Part shown: positions 32,748 through 41,604 of the stretch, piece by piece | Position numbering within the stretch: position 1 is the stretch's first letter | How the letters are laid out: every line of letters begins with the position of its first letter | Source: CADEED01 sp964444835 | GTDB lineage: Bacteria; Pseudomonadota; Gammaproteobacteria; Steroidobacterales; Steroidobacteraceae | DNA length: 64,000 nucleotides | Direction: 5' to 3' | Assembly: GCA_964444835.1 (NCBI GenBank) | Contig: CAYUIT010000017.1 | Location: forward strand, 1-64,000 | Made by a program: the position numbers and the translations under genes | The notes under the pieces: model-generated | Databases searched by the model: none | What the model was told of the DNA's origin: nothing | Seen by the model: only the letters and a program-made list of their open reading frames with translations

Positions 32748-33023
32748 AACGATTCATTCCCCTTTCGGTGAGCAAATTAGCTTCGTCACTCAGCTTGCGT
32801 AACGCGTCGTGCACGAAGGCCTGTCCTTCTAGGCGGCGCAAGTGCAGCAAATGTTAGCGCCGAATGCAACTGAATTCTCATTTGCTGTCGGTGTGTTGCG
32901 ACAGCTAGATTCATAGGGTTTTCACAAGTAACCGCGCAAAATCAATCACTACGACTAACACCGTGGTGACGCGCCTGCACTCGAATAGGTGTTTGTCACA
33001 GGTCCATCATAGGGAGAAGTCGC

Positions 33024-33698
33024 ATGTGGATTGGCTTGCTGGTCAGCGCGATTGCGCTCGCAGTCGCGGGCATTTCGTGGTGGCGATGGCGGCAGTTGCA
33101 ACGGATCGAATACATCCGCAGCTACATGTTCCCGCCCGGATTGCTCGCCAAGCTCGGCAAGCATCGTCCCGCACTCGGCACCAAAGAGCAGCAGCTCGTA
33201 GCGCGCGCACTTCGGCAGTTCTTCCTGGCGTACCTGCGTTCGGGGTGTCAGCGGGTCGCGATGCCATCGCAAGTGGTCGATGAGTTGTGGCACGAGTTCA
33301 TTCTCTACACGCGCAATTACGAGACATTCTGCCAGCGGGCGTTCGGCACATTCCTGCACCACACGCCGGCCGTCGTCCTGTCGAACGTGCGTGAGAACAA
33401 CGCGGGTTTGCGGCGCGTATGGTGGTACGCCTGCTTGGAAGAGAACATCAATCCGCGCGCCGCGACGCGTTTGCCGCTGCTGTTCGCGATCGACAAGAAG
33501 CTCGGTATTCGCGACGGCTTCCACTACGACTTGGACTGCCGACGCACTTCCTCGAGCGGTGGAGACAGGGTCCATTGTGCGAGCGACATGTCGGATTCGA
33601 GTATCGATGGCGGCACGGACGGGCTGGGTCCAGACGGCGGCGGCGACAGTTCGAGTGACGGAGGTTGCAGCGGCGGCTGCGGCGGCGGGGGCGACTAG
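33024..33698 (+). CDS. GRDP/DUF1399-like membrane-anchored protein with Gly/Cys-rich tail
   Basis: 224-residue protein. An N-terminal transmembrane helix (MWIGLLVSAIALAVAGISWW) is followed by a helical domain whose motif VVDELWHEFILYTRNYETFC (residues 84-103) and later FLHHTPAV recall the VDxxWHxH region of glycine-rich domain proteins (GRDP, DUF1399). The last 50 residues are low complexity, rich in Gly, Ser and Asp, ending in CSGGCGGGGD. Similar Cys/Gly tails end several poorly known bacterial membrane proteins. The ATG has a good AGGGAGAAG ribosome-binding site. It stands alone between the Lpp-like gene and a flavoprotein operon. The function is not known. Confidence 0.65.
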   Translation: MWIGLLVSAIALAVAGISWWRWRQLQRIEYIRSYMFPPGLLAKLGKHRPALGTKEQQLVARALRQFFLAYLRSGCQRVAMPSQVVDELWHEFILYTRNYETFCQRAFGTFLHHTPAVVLSNVRENNAGLRRVWWYACLEENINPRAATRLPLLFAIDKKLGIRDGFHYDLDCRRTSSSGGDRVHCASDMSDSSIDGGTDGLGPDGGGDSSSDGGCSGGCGGGGD

Positions 33699-33757
33699 CA
33701 AAAACGCGGCGCGAATGGCGCGTGTAGTGGGTTTCAGACTAGACTCGCCGCCCTGCA

Positions 33758-35374
33758 ATGAGTCGTTACGATGCCATCGTCATCGGCGCGGGGCATAACG
33801 GCCTCACCAGCGCCGCCTTTCTCGCCAAAGCCGGCCTCAAGGTGCTGGTGCTCGAGCGCAACCCGCACATTGGTGGTGCGGCGGTCAGCCGCGAGCTGCA
33901 TCCGAACTGGATTTATTCCAACTGCTCGTATGTCTGCAGTTTGTTGCGGCCGGAGATCTATCGCGGCCTGGAGCTGGCGCGTCACGGCCTGCAAATCGTG
34001 CCGTACGGCGGCGGCGTCATGTTCACTCGCGAGGGCGACGTTCTCGGCGGCTATGTCGACAAAGACGTAAAGCGGCGCGAGATCGCGCGCTTCAGTGCTC
34101 GCGACGCCGACTCCTATTTGCGCTACTCGCGCGACACGATGCGCCAGTGCCGCTTCATTCGCGGCATGTTGATGCGCACGCCGCCTGACCCAACGTCGTT
34201 CAAGCCGCGCGATCTCGCGGAGCTGCTGCATCTCGGTCGCGAGTTCGGCAAGCTGGGCGAAGAGATCATCTACGACACGATTCGTTTCTACACGATGAGC
34301 ATCGCGGACTACCTCCGCGAGTACTTCGAGCACCCGGTGGTGCAAGCGAACTTTGCAGGCAGCGGCATCATCGGCACGGCGCTCGGCGTGCATTCGCCTG
34401 GCACGGCCTACGTGCTGTTGCATCACTACATGGGCGATGTCGATGGCCAAGCGGGCGCATGGGGTTTTGCGCGCGGCGGGATGGGTGCTGTCTCGGGCGC
34501 GCTGGCGAATGCGCTTCGGGCTCACGGCGGCGAGATCAAAGTGGACGCGCCCGTGTCGCGCATCGTCATTCGCAATGGTCGCGTCACAGGCGTCGCACTC
34601 GATAACGGCGATGAGTACACGGCGCCGATTGTGTTGTCGAACCTCGATCCGAAGCGCACGTTCTTGAAGCTGATCGATGAGCGTGACGTTGCGCCCGAGA
34701 TCGTCAAGCGCGCCAAGAACTTCAAGATTCGCGGCTCGTCGGGCAAGTTGAACATCGCGCTCGACGGGATTCCCGATTTTCCGGCGCTCGGTGCGGATAA
34801 CCCGCTCATGGCGGGCGATATGCATTTCGTCGATTCACTGGAGCGTTTCGAACGCGCGTATGACGACTGGAAGAGCGGCACGTGGTCGAAAGATCCGTAC
34901 CTCGATCTGTTGATTCCTTCAGTCACCGATCCGACGATGACGCCGCCCGGCAAACACTACATGTCGGTGTTCGTGCAGTACGTGCCGCCGAAGGTGAATG
35001 GCCGCGATTGGACTGATGCCGATCGTGTTGCGTTCCGCGAGACGGTGTTCGATCAGATTTCGCGCTATAGCCCGAACTTCCGCAAGTTGGTGTTGCATGC
35101 CGAAGTGCGCACGCCGCAGGAGATCGAGGCGGAAGTGGGGCTCACCGAGGGCAATATCTTCCAAGGCGAACTGACGTTCGATCAGTTGTTATTCAACCGA
35201 CCGTTTCCCGGATTTGCGCAGTATCGCGGGCCCGCGCGCGGTTTGTACTTGTGCGGTTCGGCGACGCATCCGGGTGGCGGCGTCATGGCGGCGCCAGGAG
35301 CCAACGCGGCGCGCGAGGTGTTGTTAGATCTACGCCGACCGACCACCGTGCCTGAAGGGTGGAGCGATGACTGA
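33758..35374 (+). CDS. Phytoene-dehydrogenase-like FAD-dependent oxidoreductase (first of pair)
   Basis: 538-residue flavoprotein of the CrtI/PYROXD2-like amine oxidase superfamily. The N-terminal dinucleotide-binding motif GAGHNG (residues 10-15) lies in YDAIVIGAGHNGLTSAAFLAKAGLKVLVLERNPHIGGAA. A central GFARGGMGAVSGALANALRAHGGEI segment and the C-terminal GLYLCGSATHPGGGVMAAPGANAA complete the FAD fold. The family desaturates or oxidises diverse substrates and the substrate here is unknown; no carotenoid biosynthesis gene is nearby. It overlaps the second flavoprotein gene by 8 bases, the start of a tight three-gene operon. Confidence 0.85.
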   Translation: MSRYDAIVIGAGHNGLTSAAFLAKAGLKVLVLERNPHIGGAAVSRELHPNWIYSNCSYVCSLLRPEIYRGLELARHGLQIVPYGGGVMFTREGDVLGGYVDKDVKRREIARFSARDADSYLRYSRDTMRQCRFIRGMLMRTPPDPTSFKPRDLAELLHLGREFGKLGEEIIYDTIRFYTMSIADYLREYFEHPVVQANFAGSGIIGTALGVHSPGTAYVLLHHYMGDVDGQAGAWGFARGGMGAVSGALANALRAHGGEIKVDAPVSRIVIRNGRVTGVALDNGDEYTAPIVLSNLDPKRTFLKLIDERDVAPEIVKRAKNFKIRGSSGKLNIALDGIPDFPALGADNPLMAGDMHFVDSLERFERAYDDWKSGTWSKDPYLDLLIPSVTDPTMTPPGKHYMSVFVQYVPPKVNGRDWTDADRVAFRETVFDQISRYSPNFRKLVLHAEVRTPQEIEAEVGLTEGNIFQGELTFDQLLFNRPFPGFAQYRGPARGLYLCGSATHPGGGVMAAPGANAAREVLLDLRRPTTVPEGWSDD

Positions 35375-36914
35375 GCGGCGCGTCGTCATCGTTGGCGGTG
35401 GGCACAACGGGCTCGTTTGCGCAGCCTATCTGGCCCGCACAGGCAAAGAAGTCACCGTGCTCGAGGCGGCAGATCGCTTGGGCGGTGCGGCCGTCACACG
35501 CGAGTTTGCGCCGGGATTCCACGTATCGGCGGGTGCGCATTTCTTGTATGCACTCGACGGCAAGGTTCGCGCCGACTTAGCGCTCGACTCGCACGGGCTC
35601 GCGATGGCCCGCGAGGATTTGCGCACCGTAGCGTTGTCGACCGAGGGTGCGCCGCTCGTGATGCTGCGCGAGCGTGTGATCGCCGGCGATATCCCCAGTA
35701 CCGATCGGGACGCGCTGCGCGAGTACTGGCGCGCGCTACAAGCGTTCGCAAGTGTTTTGGGCAAGCAGCATGGCCGCGTGCCCCCGCGCTTGGCGTGGCA
35801 GAGTTTGCGCGAGGCACTGCCGGCGGCGAAGCTTGCTTGGGACTTGCGGCGGCTGGGCCGGCAGGACATGCGCGAGTTCCTGCGCGTGGCCACGATGAGT
35901 TTGCAGGACTTGTTAGACGAGTACTTCGAAGACGAGCGTCTCAAGGGGGCGCTGGCGCTCGATGGCGTGCTCGGTACGAAGCTTGGGCCGCGCTCGGGCG
36001 GCACGGTGCTCGCGGCGTGGCATCGAATGAGCGGCGGCGGGGTGTTGTCGTTGCCGCGTGGCGGCATGGGCAGCGTGACGATGGCGCTTGCGGCGGCGGC
36101 GCGTGCGGTCGGTGTGGAACTGCGTACCGCGGCGCGTGTCGCGTCGATCGACATGGCGGGTGATCGAGTCGCAGGCGTCACGCTCCAATCCGGGGAGCGC
36201 ATTGCGGCCGACATCGTCGTTTCCAATGCCGATCCGCGTACGACCTTCCTTAAGTTGTTAGGAGCGCGCCATATCGAGACCGAGTTCACGCGCCGGATGG
36301 GTCATGTGCGCAGCGTCGGCACGGCGGCCAAGTTGCATGTGGCGTTACGCGGGCTGCCCACTTTCGGCGGCGTGAGCGCCGAACATCTCGGTGAGCGGCT
36401 CGTGATCGCGCCGAGCTGTGACTACATCGATCGCGCGTTCAATCCCGCCAAGTACCAAGCGTTCTCGGTTGAGCCCGTGTTCGAGATTTCGATTCCGACA
36501 CTGCACGACGCGGCGCTGGCACCGACGGGGCAGCATGTGCTGTCAGCGGTCGTGCAGTACGCGCCATACGATTTACAGGGCGGCTGGGGCGCACAGCGCG
36601 AGGCGTTTCTCGAGCGCGTGTTAGGTGTGCTGGAGCGGCATGCGCCAGGTATTCGCAGTCTCATTGCCGCCGTTGAGCTCTCGACGCCCGGCGATCTCGA
36701 ACGTGAATTCGCGATGCACGGGGGCCATTGGCACCATGCCGAACTGGCTCTCGATCAGCTGTTGATGTTGCGGCCCGTGCCCGGTGCCGCGCAGTACGAA
36801 ACGCCGGTGAACGGTTTGTATCTCTGCGGTGCCGGCAGTCACCCGGGTGGCGGTGTCATGGGCACTGCGGGCCGTAATGCGGCGCGCGTGGTGTTAGAGG
36901 GAGTCGGAGCATGA
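35367..36914 (+). CDS. Phytoene-dehydrogenase-like FAD-dependent oxidoreductase (second of pair)
   Basis: 515-residue paralogue of the preceding gene. It has GGGHNG at residues 10-15, RGGMGSVTMALAAAARAVGVELRTAARV in the middle, and GLYLCGAGSHPGGGVMGTAGRNAARVVL at the end. The two proteins are clearly related but well diverged, which suggests they act as a heteromer or on successive steps rather than being recent duplicates. The ATG at 35367 lies within the end of the first gene, and the stop overlaps the third gene's start (ATGA). Substrate unknown. Confidence 0.85.
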   Translation: MTERRVVIVGGGHNGLVCAAYLARTGKEVTVLEAADRLGGAAVTREFAPGFHVSAGAHFLYALDGKVRADLALDSHGLAMAREDLRTVALSTEGAPLVMLRERVIAGDIPSTDRDALREYWRALQAFASVLGKQHGRVPPRLAWQSLREALPAAKLAWDLRRLGRQDMREFLRVATMSLQDLLDEYFEDERLKGALALDGVLGTKLGPRSGGTVLAAWHRMSGGGVLSLPRGGMGSVTMALAAAARAVGVELRTAARVASIDMAGDRVAGVTLQSGERIAADIVVSNADPRTTFLKLLGARHIETEFTRRMGHVRSVGTAAKLHVALRGLPTFGGVSAEHLGERLVIAPSCDYIDRAFNPAKYQAFSVEPVFEISIPTLHDAALAPTGQHVLSAVVQYAPYDLQGGWGAQREAFLERVLGVLERHAPGIRSLIAAVELSTPGDLEREFAMHGGHWHHAELALDQLLMLRPVPGAAQYETPVNGLYLCGAGSHPGGGVMGTAGRNAARVVLEGVGA

Positions 36915-38116
36915 GAGCGCTACCCGCGACCGATCGCAAGCACTACCAACGCGCGATCTACCAGACTCCGTTTCACTCACGGACGGCGACGGCGAATCAG
37001 CTGAACGTCTGGCATCGATGGCAGGACTACACAGTCTCCGATGCCTATTTCGATGTCAGTCTCGAGTACACGGCGTTGCGTAACGCGTGCGCCGTATTCG
37101 ATTTGTCGCCGATGACCAAACACCTCATCACGGGCCCGGATGCGCTCGCGTTCATGAATCGACTCGTGACGCGTGATGTATCGAAGCTTAAGCCAGGGCG
37201 CGTGGGCTACGCCGTGTGGTGCGATGATCGCGGTCAAGTGATCGACGATGGCACGATCTTTCACTTGCGCGACAACGTGTTTCGCTTGTGCTCGCAGGAG
37301 CGGCAGCTCGACTGGTTGTTAGCCTCGGCGGTCGGCTTCGATGTGCGGATCGTCGAAGAGACACACGATCTCGCAGCACTTGCTTTTCAAGGCCCGACCA
37401 GTTGCGCGGTACTGAAGCGCTTGGGTTTGGCGGGTATCGAGACCTTGACGCCCTTTGGTATGCGAACGTACCCGTTCGAGGGCATGGAGCTCGGCGTCTC
37501 GCGCACCGGTTTCACGGGTGATCTCGGCTACGAACTGTGGATTCCACCGGAGCGCGCAGAGCTACTCTGGGATCGACTATTCGAAGCAGGGCGGCTGCAT
37601 GGCATCAAGCCGATGGGCACGCTGGCGCTCGAAATGAGCCGCATCGAGGCCGGGTTCATTCAGGCTGGCGTGGATTTTCTGCCAGCGGATCGCGCTATCC
37701 GGGCCGATGCAACGCGCTCACCACTCGAGCTCGATCTCGAGTGGTTAGTGGATTTCAAGAAGCCGAATTTCAACGGCCGCCGGGCGCTGTTGGCCGAGCA
37801 GCGGCGCGGCTCGCGTTATCGCCTCGTCAGGCTCGATATTGAAGGCAACAAGCGCGCGAAGGATGCGTACGTGTACGACAGCCGCAAGCGCGTGATCGGC
37901 GCCGTCACCTCGTCGATGTGGTCGCCGGCCGTCAAGGCGAGTATCGCGCTTGCCTCCGTCGAGCGGCCGCACGGCGGCCCCGGCGATGAGCTCTACGCCG
38001 AGATCTACTATCAGAAAGAGCTGAAGTGGAATCGCGTGATGGCGCGAGGCCGCGTGGTTGAGGGGCCGTTCTACCAACCCGCGCGGCGCAAGCAGACACC
38101 GGCGCTGGATTGGTAG
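36911..38116 (+). CDS. GcvT/DmdA-like aminomethyltransferase family protein
   Basis: 401-residue member of the folate-binding GcvT family (glycine cleavage T protein, dimethylsulfoniopropionate demethylase DmdA). Supporting segments are YTALRNACAVFDLSPMTKHLITGPDALAFMNRLVTRDV, GRVGYAVWCDDRGQVIDDG, VSRTGFTGDLGYELWIPPERAELLWDRL and the C-terminal barrel TSSMWSPAVKASIALASVERP. No gcvH or gcvP is nearby, so it is not the housekeeping glycine cleavage protein. Coupling to two flavoproteins suggests an oxidative N- or O-demethylation with tetrahydrofolate as one-carbon acceptor. This is inference. Confidence 0.8.
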   Translation: MRALPATDRKHYQRAIYQTPFHSRTATANQLNVWHRWQDYTVSDAYFDVSLEYTALRNACAVFDLSPMTKHLITGPDALAFMNRLVTRDVSKLKPGRVGYAVWCDDRGQVIDDGTIFHLRDNVFRLCSQERQLDWLLASAVGFDVRIVEETHDLAALAFQGPTSCAVLKRLGLAGIETLTPFGMRTYPFEGMELGVSRTGFTGDLGYELWIPPERAELLWDRLFEAGRLHGIKPMGTLALEMSRIEAGFIQAGVDFLPADRAIRADATRSPLELDLEWLVDFKKPNFNGRRALLAEQRRGSRYRLVRLDIEGNKRAKDAYVYDSRKRVIGAVTSSMWSPAVKASIALASVERPHGGPGDELYAEIYYQKELKWNRVMARGRVVEGPFYQPARRKQTPALDW

Positions 38117-38232
38117 GTTTTAGCTTATCGCTGTTAGCGGCTGCTCTCGGCCGATGGGCCGCGAGCGCACCACACACGCAGGCCAACGATCGCCGGTCAG
38201 CCACGTGTAGCGCGTTTCCGTAACTCGCGCGG
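38117..38232. other. Intergenic gap between convergent GcvT-like and DUF2339 genes
   Basis: 116 bases containing an imperfect hairpin GCTCTCGGCC/GGCCGCGAGC around 38141-38165 and a dispersed repeat copy at 38210-38233 matching 32050-32076. No terminator with a T-run is visible for either gene. Confidence 0.4.
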
Positions 38233-38233
38233 T
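38210..38233 (+). repeat. Short dispersed repeat (CCGTAACTC box), copy B
   Basis: 24 bases with the pattern GCGCGT-N2-CCGTAACTC-GCGCGGT, differing from the copy at 32050-32076 by two substitutions and a two-base gap. Its last base is the last base of the DUF2339 stop codon (minus strand). Confidence 0.45.
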
Positions 38234-40740
38234 CACCTCCCCAAGAAGTCGATCAATCCCTCAAATAGTGCGTCAAACACACTCGGCAGCGTCGCGGCCA
38301 GGGCCAGGATCGCGAGCGCAATGATCCATGCGCGCGCACGCCCCGAGTCGCGGGGTGCCGCTTGCAGCGTCGGTGCCGCGCTATCGCTCGCGGGCGCTGT
38401 GGCCGCCGTCGCTATCGTTGGCGTGGGTGGTACCGGCGGGGTCGTAGCCGCCTGATCCGGTGCTGCAGCGGGCGGCATCGGTGCTAACCACCCAACGAGC
38501 AAGAACACAAGGCCGGCAGCAATGATGGCGAGAATGTTGCTGAGTTGGCCCAGCGAGCCGAAGTCGACCAGCACGACTTTCACGGCGGCGGCGACCATCA
38601 AAATCGCGCCGCCAATCCACGCGGTGCGTGAGCGAATGCGTCCGCCCCAGATGGCGAACGCCGCTCCAAGCGCCGCCCACAACAGCGACACGATGGCGGG
38701 TAAGTCCATCTCGAACAACGAACTGAGGTCGAGGTGCCCAGGCGGCCCAAAAGCTCTCAGAAGCGTGGCTTGCAAGACGAGCGCACCGCCGATGATGCTC
38801 GCCGGTAGCGTGAACTCGAGCCGTGAAGTCGTGTTTCCTCTAGCCGGGATCAAGTAGATCAAGCCGGCAAGGCAGGTGAGTTCGAGCAACACGGCCCAAG
38901 TCGTGCGTGCGATGTCGAACACGGTGGAGATGGCTAACGTCACCGCGAGCACGGCAGCCAACACAGGGGCCGCCATCTCGGCTGCGGCTCGCGCGGATGG
39001 ACCGGAGCGGCGCGCGCAAATGAGCGCGAGCAAGCCCACGTCCACGATGGCGATTGCCGCAACGCGCGTGGAGTCGCTGCTCATCACATCGGCGATTTGG
39101 CTAGCCCAAAGAGCCGCCGCAATGGGTGCCGCGACCAGCGCCGCCAGGCGCGAAGGCACCGATGCCTGCTCGGTTTCCGGGCGCAGCAGCAAGAGCAGCC
39201 CAGCGACAGGCGCCAGCGCGAGCGCCAAACCACTCACGATGACCGGTGGCGGCGAGGTGACGAGCGACGCGGTCACCGGGACGGCAATGGCGATAGCTAA
39301 CAACGTGTGATCTTGGATCGATAGGCGCCGCGCGAGCAGGCTGGCACAGACCGCTGCGGCCACTGTGATGAAGTGCAGCATCAAGGTCCATTGCACCCAA
39401 TCGAAGCGAGCGAGTTCGAACCCCAGGGCTGCGCACGCCCATAGGGCCGCGCTCGTCGCTAACAACGACGTAAACGTCTGGTCGTGAGGGCGGCAGGTCT
39501 GCGCGGCGACGACGAGCAGCGCGACTGCCACGAGGCGCTCGGCGAACTGTGCGTTGAAGAAAGCGGTGCCCGTAGTGCCAGCTGCGAAAATCGACGCCAC
39601 CATATGCAAGACCGCAAACAACAGTGCGGCGCCGGCGAGCGCGGTTCGAAAGCGAGCCAGTTCTGCTGAGCGGCGGGTCGCAGTCAAGCCGGCGACTGCG
39701 AGCGCCAAGCCCACGAGTTCCCACGGCAATTGTTCGAATGCGACGGCGAGGGCGGCGATCAGCAGGCACGCGGCGATGATCGTGTGCGTGATGGCGCCGT
39801 CGCGCGTCAGGTGTCGACGAGCTACGGCCGCAAGCAGCCACAATGCGCTGAATGCACCTAACAACCACGCAAGCGATGCGCGGGTAGGCGCGATCAGCAC
39901 CGCAGTAGCAACCGCCACGAGTGGTAATGCAACGGTGTAGACGCGGTCTGCGCGCCGCAACCAACGCTGCGCGGTGCTGCGTTGTTCAGCGATCGGCATG
40001 CTGAGATGCACGGCGACGAGCGCCAGGAGCCACGGGTACACTGCGGCGAATTGCGCCGGTTGGTAGTACTGCGTCGTCCAGCCGAAGAAGGCCGTGCCGG
40101 CCAGCGTGAACACGAAGCTGAGGTGAATGAGCGGGCGCCAGCCGCGCGCGAGGATCATCGCCAAGACCGCGAGGCTTGCGACGAAGTAGTAGCCGAGGAC
40201 GGTGGATGCGCCAGGGTCGCGCAGCGCAAAGGCGGGCGCGAGGAAAGCCCCGAGCATCGCCAGGATCGCAACCGAGATCGCGTGGCGCGAGACGGCGAAC
40301 ACGGCGGCGGCGATCGAGACGGCAGCTAACAACACGAGCGCCGGCAAGTCAGCGACGTAGCCGAAGAGGGCGTAGGCGCTGTAGGCCGTGAGGTAGGCCA
40401 CGCCGAATGCCGAGCCGCCCAGCGCGAGTGCAATCGAGCGCCGACGGCCGTCGCGGCCGGTCAGGAAGGCGGCGAAAGCGAGCGCGGCGGCCAAGACGAA
40501 GCCGCCAGCGAGCTTGGCTCGCGGTGGCAGCTCGATGTGGATCAGTGCGTAACGCAGCAGTGCGCCGCAGCCGAGGACGAGCAGCGCGGCGCCGAGTTTG
40601 GCAGGCCAGTTGCCGGTGCCGAGCCAACGCAGCAGGCCAAGCGGTCGCGGCGGTGTTGCGGGGGAGGACGGGGAAGGTTCAGTGAGGAGGACGCTGAAGA
40701 AAATCAGGATGACGGCGATCGAAAAGATCAGGGCGGTCAT
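38233..40740 (-). CDS. DUF2339 domain-containing polytopic membrane protein
   Basis: 835-residue inner-membrane protein with more than twenty hydrophobic stretches along nearly its full length, the hallmark of the DUF2339 family. Typical early segments are LGTGNWPAKLGAALLVLGCGALLRYALIHIELPPRAKLAGGFVLAAALAFAAF and LALGGSAFGVAYLTAYSAYALFGYVADLPALVLL. A Pro/Thr/Ala-rich cytosolic linker near the C-terminus precedes a last helix. The function is not established; some relatives are called membrane proteins linked to cell-envelope enzymes. It is transcribed alone and converges with the flavoprotein operon. The region upstream (40741-40878) shows nothing I recognise. Confidence 0.8.
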   Translation of the reverse strand: MTALIFSIAVILIFFSVLLTEPSPSSPATPPRPLGLLRWLGTGNWPAKLGAALLVLGCGALLRYALIHIELPPRAKLAGGFVLAAALAFAAFLTGRDGRRRSIALALGGSAFGVAYLTAYSAYALFGYVADLPALVLLAAVSIAAAVFAVSRHAISVAILAMLGAFLAPAFALRDPGASTVLGYYFVASLAVLAMILARGWRPLIHLSFVFTLAGTAFFGWTTQYYQPAQFAAVYPWLLALVAVHLSMPIAEQRSTAQRWLRRADRVYTVALPLVAVATAVLIAPTRASLAWLLGAFSALWLLAAVARRHLTRDGAITHTIIAACLLIAALAVAFEQLPWELVGLALAVAGLTATRRSAELARFRTALAGAALLFAVLHMVASIFAAGTTGTAFFNAQFAERLVAVALLVVAAQTCRPHDQTFTSLLATSAALWACAALGFELARFDWVQWTLMLHFITVAAAVCASLLARRLSIQDHTLLAIAIAVPVTASLVTSPPPVIVSGLALALAPVAGLLLLLRPETEQASVPSRLAALVAAPIAAALWASQIADVMSSDSTRVAAIAIVDVGLLALICARRSGPSARAAAEMAAPVLAAVLAVTLAISTVFDIARTTWAVLLELTCLAGLIYLIPARGNTTSRLEFTLPASIIGGALVLQATLLRAFGPPGHLDLSSLFEMDLPAIVSLLWAALGAAFAIWGGRIRSRTAWIGGAILMVAAAVKVVLVDFGSLGQLSNILAIIAAGLVFLLVGWLAPMPPAAAPDQAATTPPVPPTPTIATAATAPASDSAAPTLQAAPRDSGRARAWIIALAILALAATLPSVFDALFEGLIDFLGR

Positions 40741-40873
40741 TCAGTTCCCGAGGTGATCACGGTGAGATCATCGTAGCGCGCAGTTGCGCCGAGATTGCAA
40801 ATCCACGTTTTTAGGCGTCTGGAAGCGTGATTTGAGCAGAAAAAGTTAAATTCAATGTCTAGACGGAAATCAC

Positions 40874-40902
40874 TTGAACTGTATAAAAAGTCAGTGTACA
40901 AA
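40874..40902 (+). promoter_or_regulatory. lexA promoter (sigma-70)
   Basis: TTGAAC (40874-40879) and TACAAA (40897-40902) are separated by 17 bases. The LexA box occupies the spacer, so repressor binding would block RNA polymerase. The predicted start near 40909 leaves a leader of about 39 bases with the ribosome-binding site GAGAGGAG before the lexA ATG. Confidence 0.7.
40879..40894 (+). promoter_or_regulatory. LexA (SOS) operator upstream of lexA
   Basis: CTGTATAAAAAGTCAG matches the gammaproteobacterial SOS box CTGT-N8-ACAG at all but one of the eight defined bases (TCAG for ACAG). It lies between the -35 and -10 elements of the lexA promoter, the usual place for autoregulation. No comparable box is visible before imuA or dnaE2, so the downstream cassette may be driven from here. 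Confidence 0.75.
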
Positions 40903-40947
40903 TGATCAGCACTGGGTTTTTAACAGGGTATCGAGAGGAGCTTCGTC

Positions 40948-41568
40948 ATGTCCGATCTCACGCCGCGCCAAACCGAAATTCTGCGTCTCATTCAGCGAGC
41001 CATTGCCGAAACCGGCATGCCGCCCACCCGCGCGGAAATCGCGCAGGAGCTGGGGTTCCGCTCGCCCAATGCCGCGGAGGAGCACCTGCGGGCGCTCGCG
41101 CGCAAGGGTGTCATCTCGCTGGTGCCAGGCGCTTCGCGCGGCATTCAGTTGCGCGACACCATTCGCGAGCAGATTGGCTTGCCGCTCATTGGCCGTGTCG
41201 CTGCGGGTCGGCCGATCTTGGCCGAGGAGAACATTGAGTCGCGGCTCAATATCGATCCCAGCATCTTTCAGCCCAAGCCGCATTACTTGCTGAAGGTGGT
41301 GGGTATGTCGATGAAGGATGCCGGCATTCTCGATGGCGATCTGGTCGCCGTACACCGCACGCCTGAGGTCCGTAATCGGCAAATCATCGTCGCGCGTCTC
41401 GACAACGAGGTCACCGTCAAGCGCTACAAGCAAGACGGCCCGGTGGTGTGGCTGTTGCCCGAGAACGAGGACTTCGAGCCTATCAAGGTGAACGTCAAAG
41501 AAGAGCCGCTCGTCATCGAGGGTGTGGTGGTGGGTGTATTACGGCGTGGCAAGAGCTTGCAGGCATGA
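40948..41568 (+). CDS. lexA: SOS regulator LexA
   Basis: 206-residue repressor-protease controlling the DNA-damage response. The N-terminal winged helix (LTPRQTEILRLIQRAIAETGMPPTRAEIAQELGFRSPNAAEEHLRALARKGVI) binds the SOS box. The self-cleavage site is Ala86-Gly87 (GRVAAGRP). The catalytic pair is Ser121 (VVGMSMKDAGIL) and Lys158 (EVTVKRY). These positions match E. coli LexA within two residues. It heads a cassette with imuA, imuB and dnaE2, and its own promoter carries a LexA box, so the gene is self-regulated and induced by RecA filaments. Confidence 0.97.
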   Translation: MSDLTPRQTEILRLIQRAIAETGMPPTRAEIAQELGFRSPNAAEEHLRALARKGVISLVPGASRGIQLRDTIREQIGLPLIGRVAAGRPILAEENIESRLNIDPSIFQPKPHYLLKVVGMSMKDAGILDGDLVAVHRTPEVRNRQIIVARLDNEVTVKRYKQDGPVVWLLPENEDFEPIKVNVKEEPLVIEGVVVGVLRRGKSLQA

Positions 41569-41604
41569 GCATGCGGAAGCGGTTGCGCTGAGCGAGGTTC
41601 TCGT

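Noticed and set aside
32955..33758. 267-residue minus-strand open frame opposite the GRDP-like gene
   Set aside because: No family motif and complementary to a gene with a good ribosome-binding site; judged an antisense artefact.
33734..34825. 363-residue minus-strand open frame opposite the first flavoprotein gene
   Set aside because: Antisense shadow of a clear FAD protein; the product shows only Arg/Ala/His-rich sequence.
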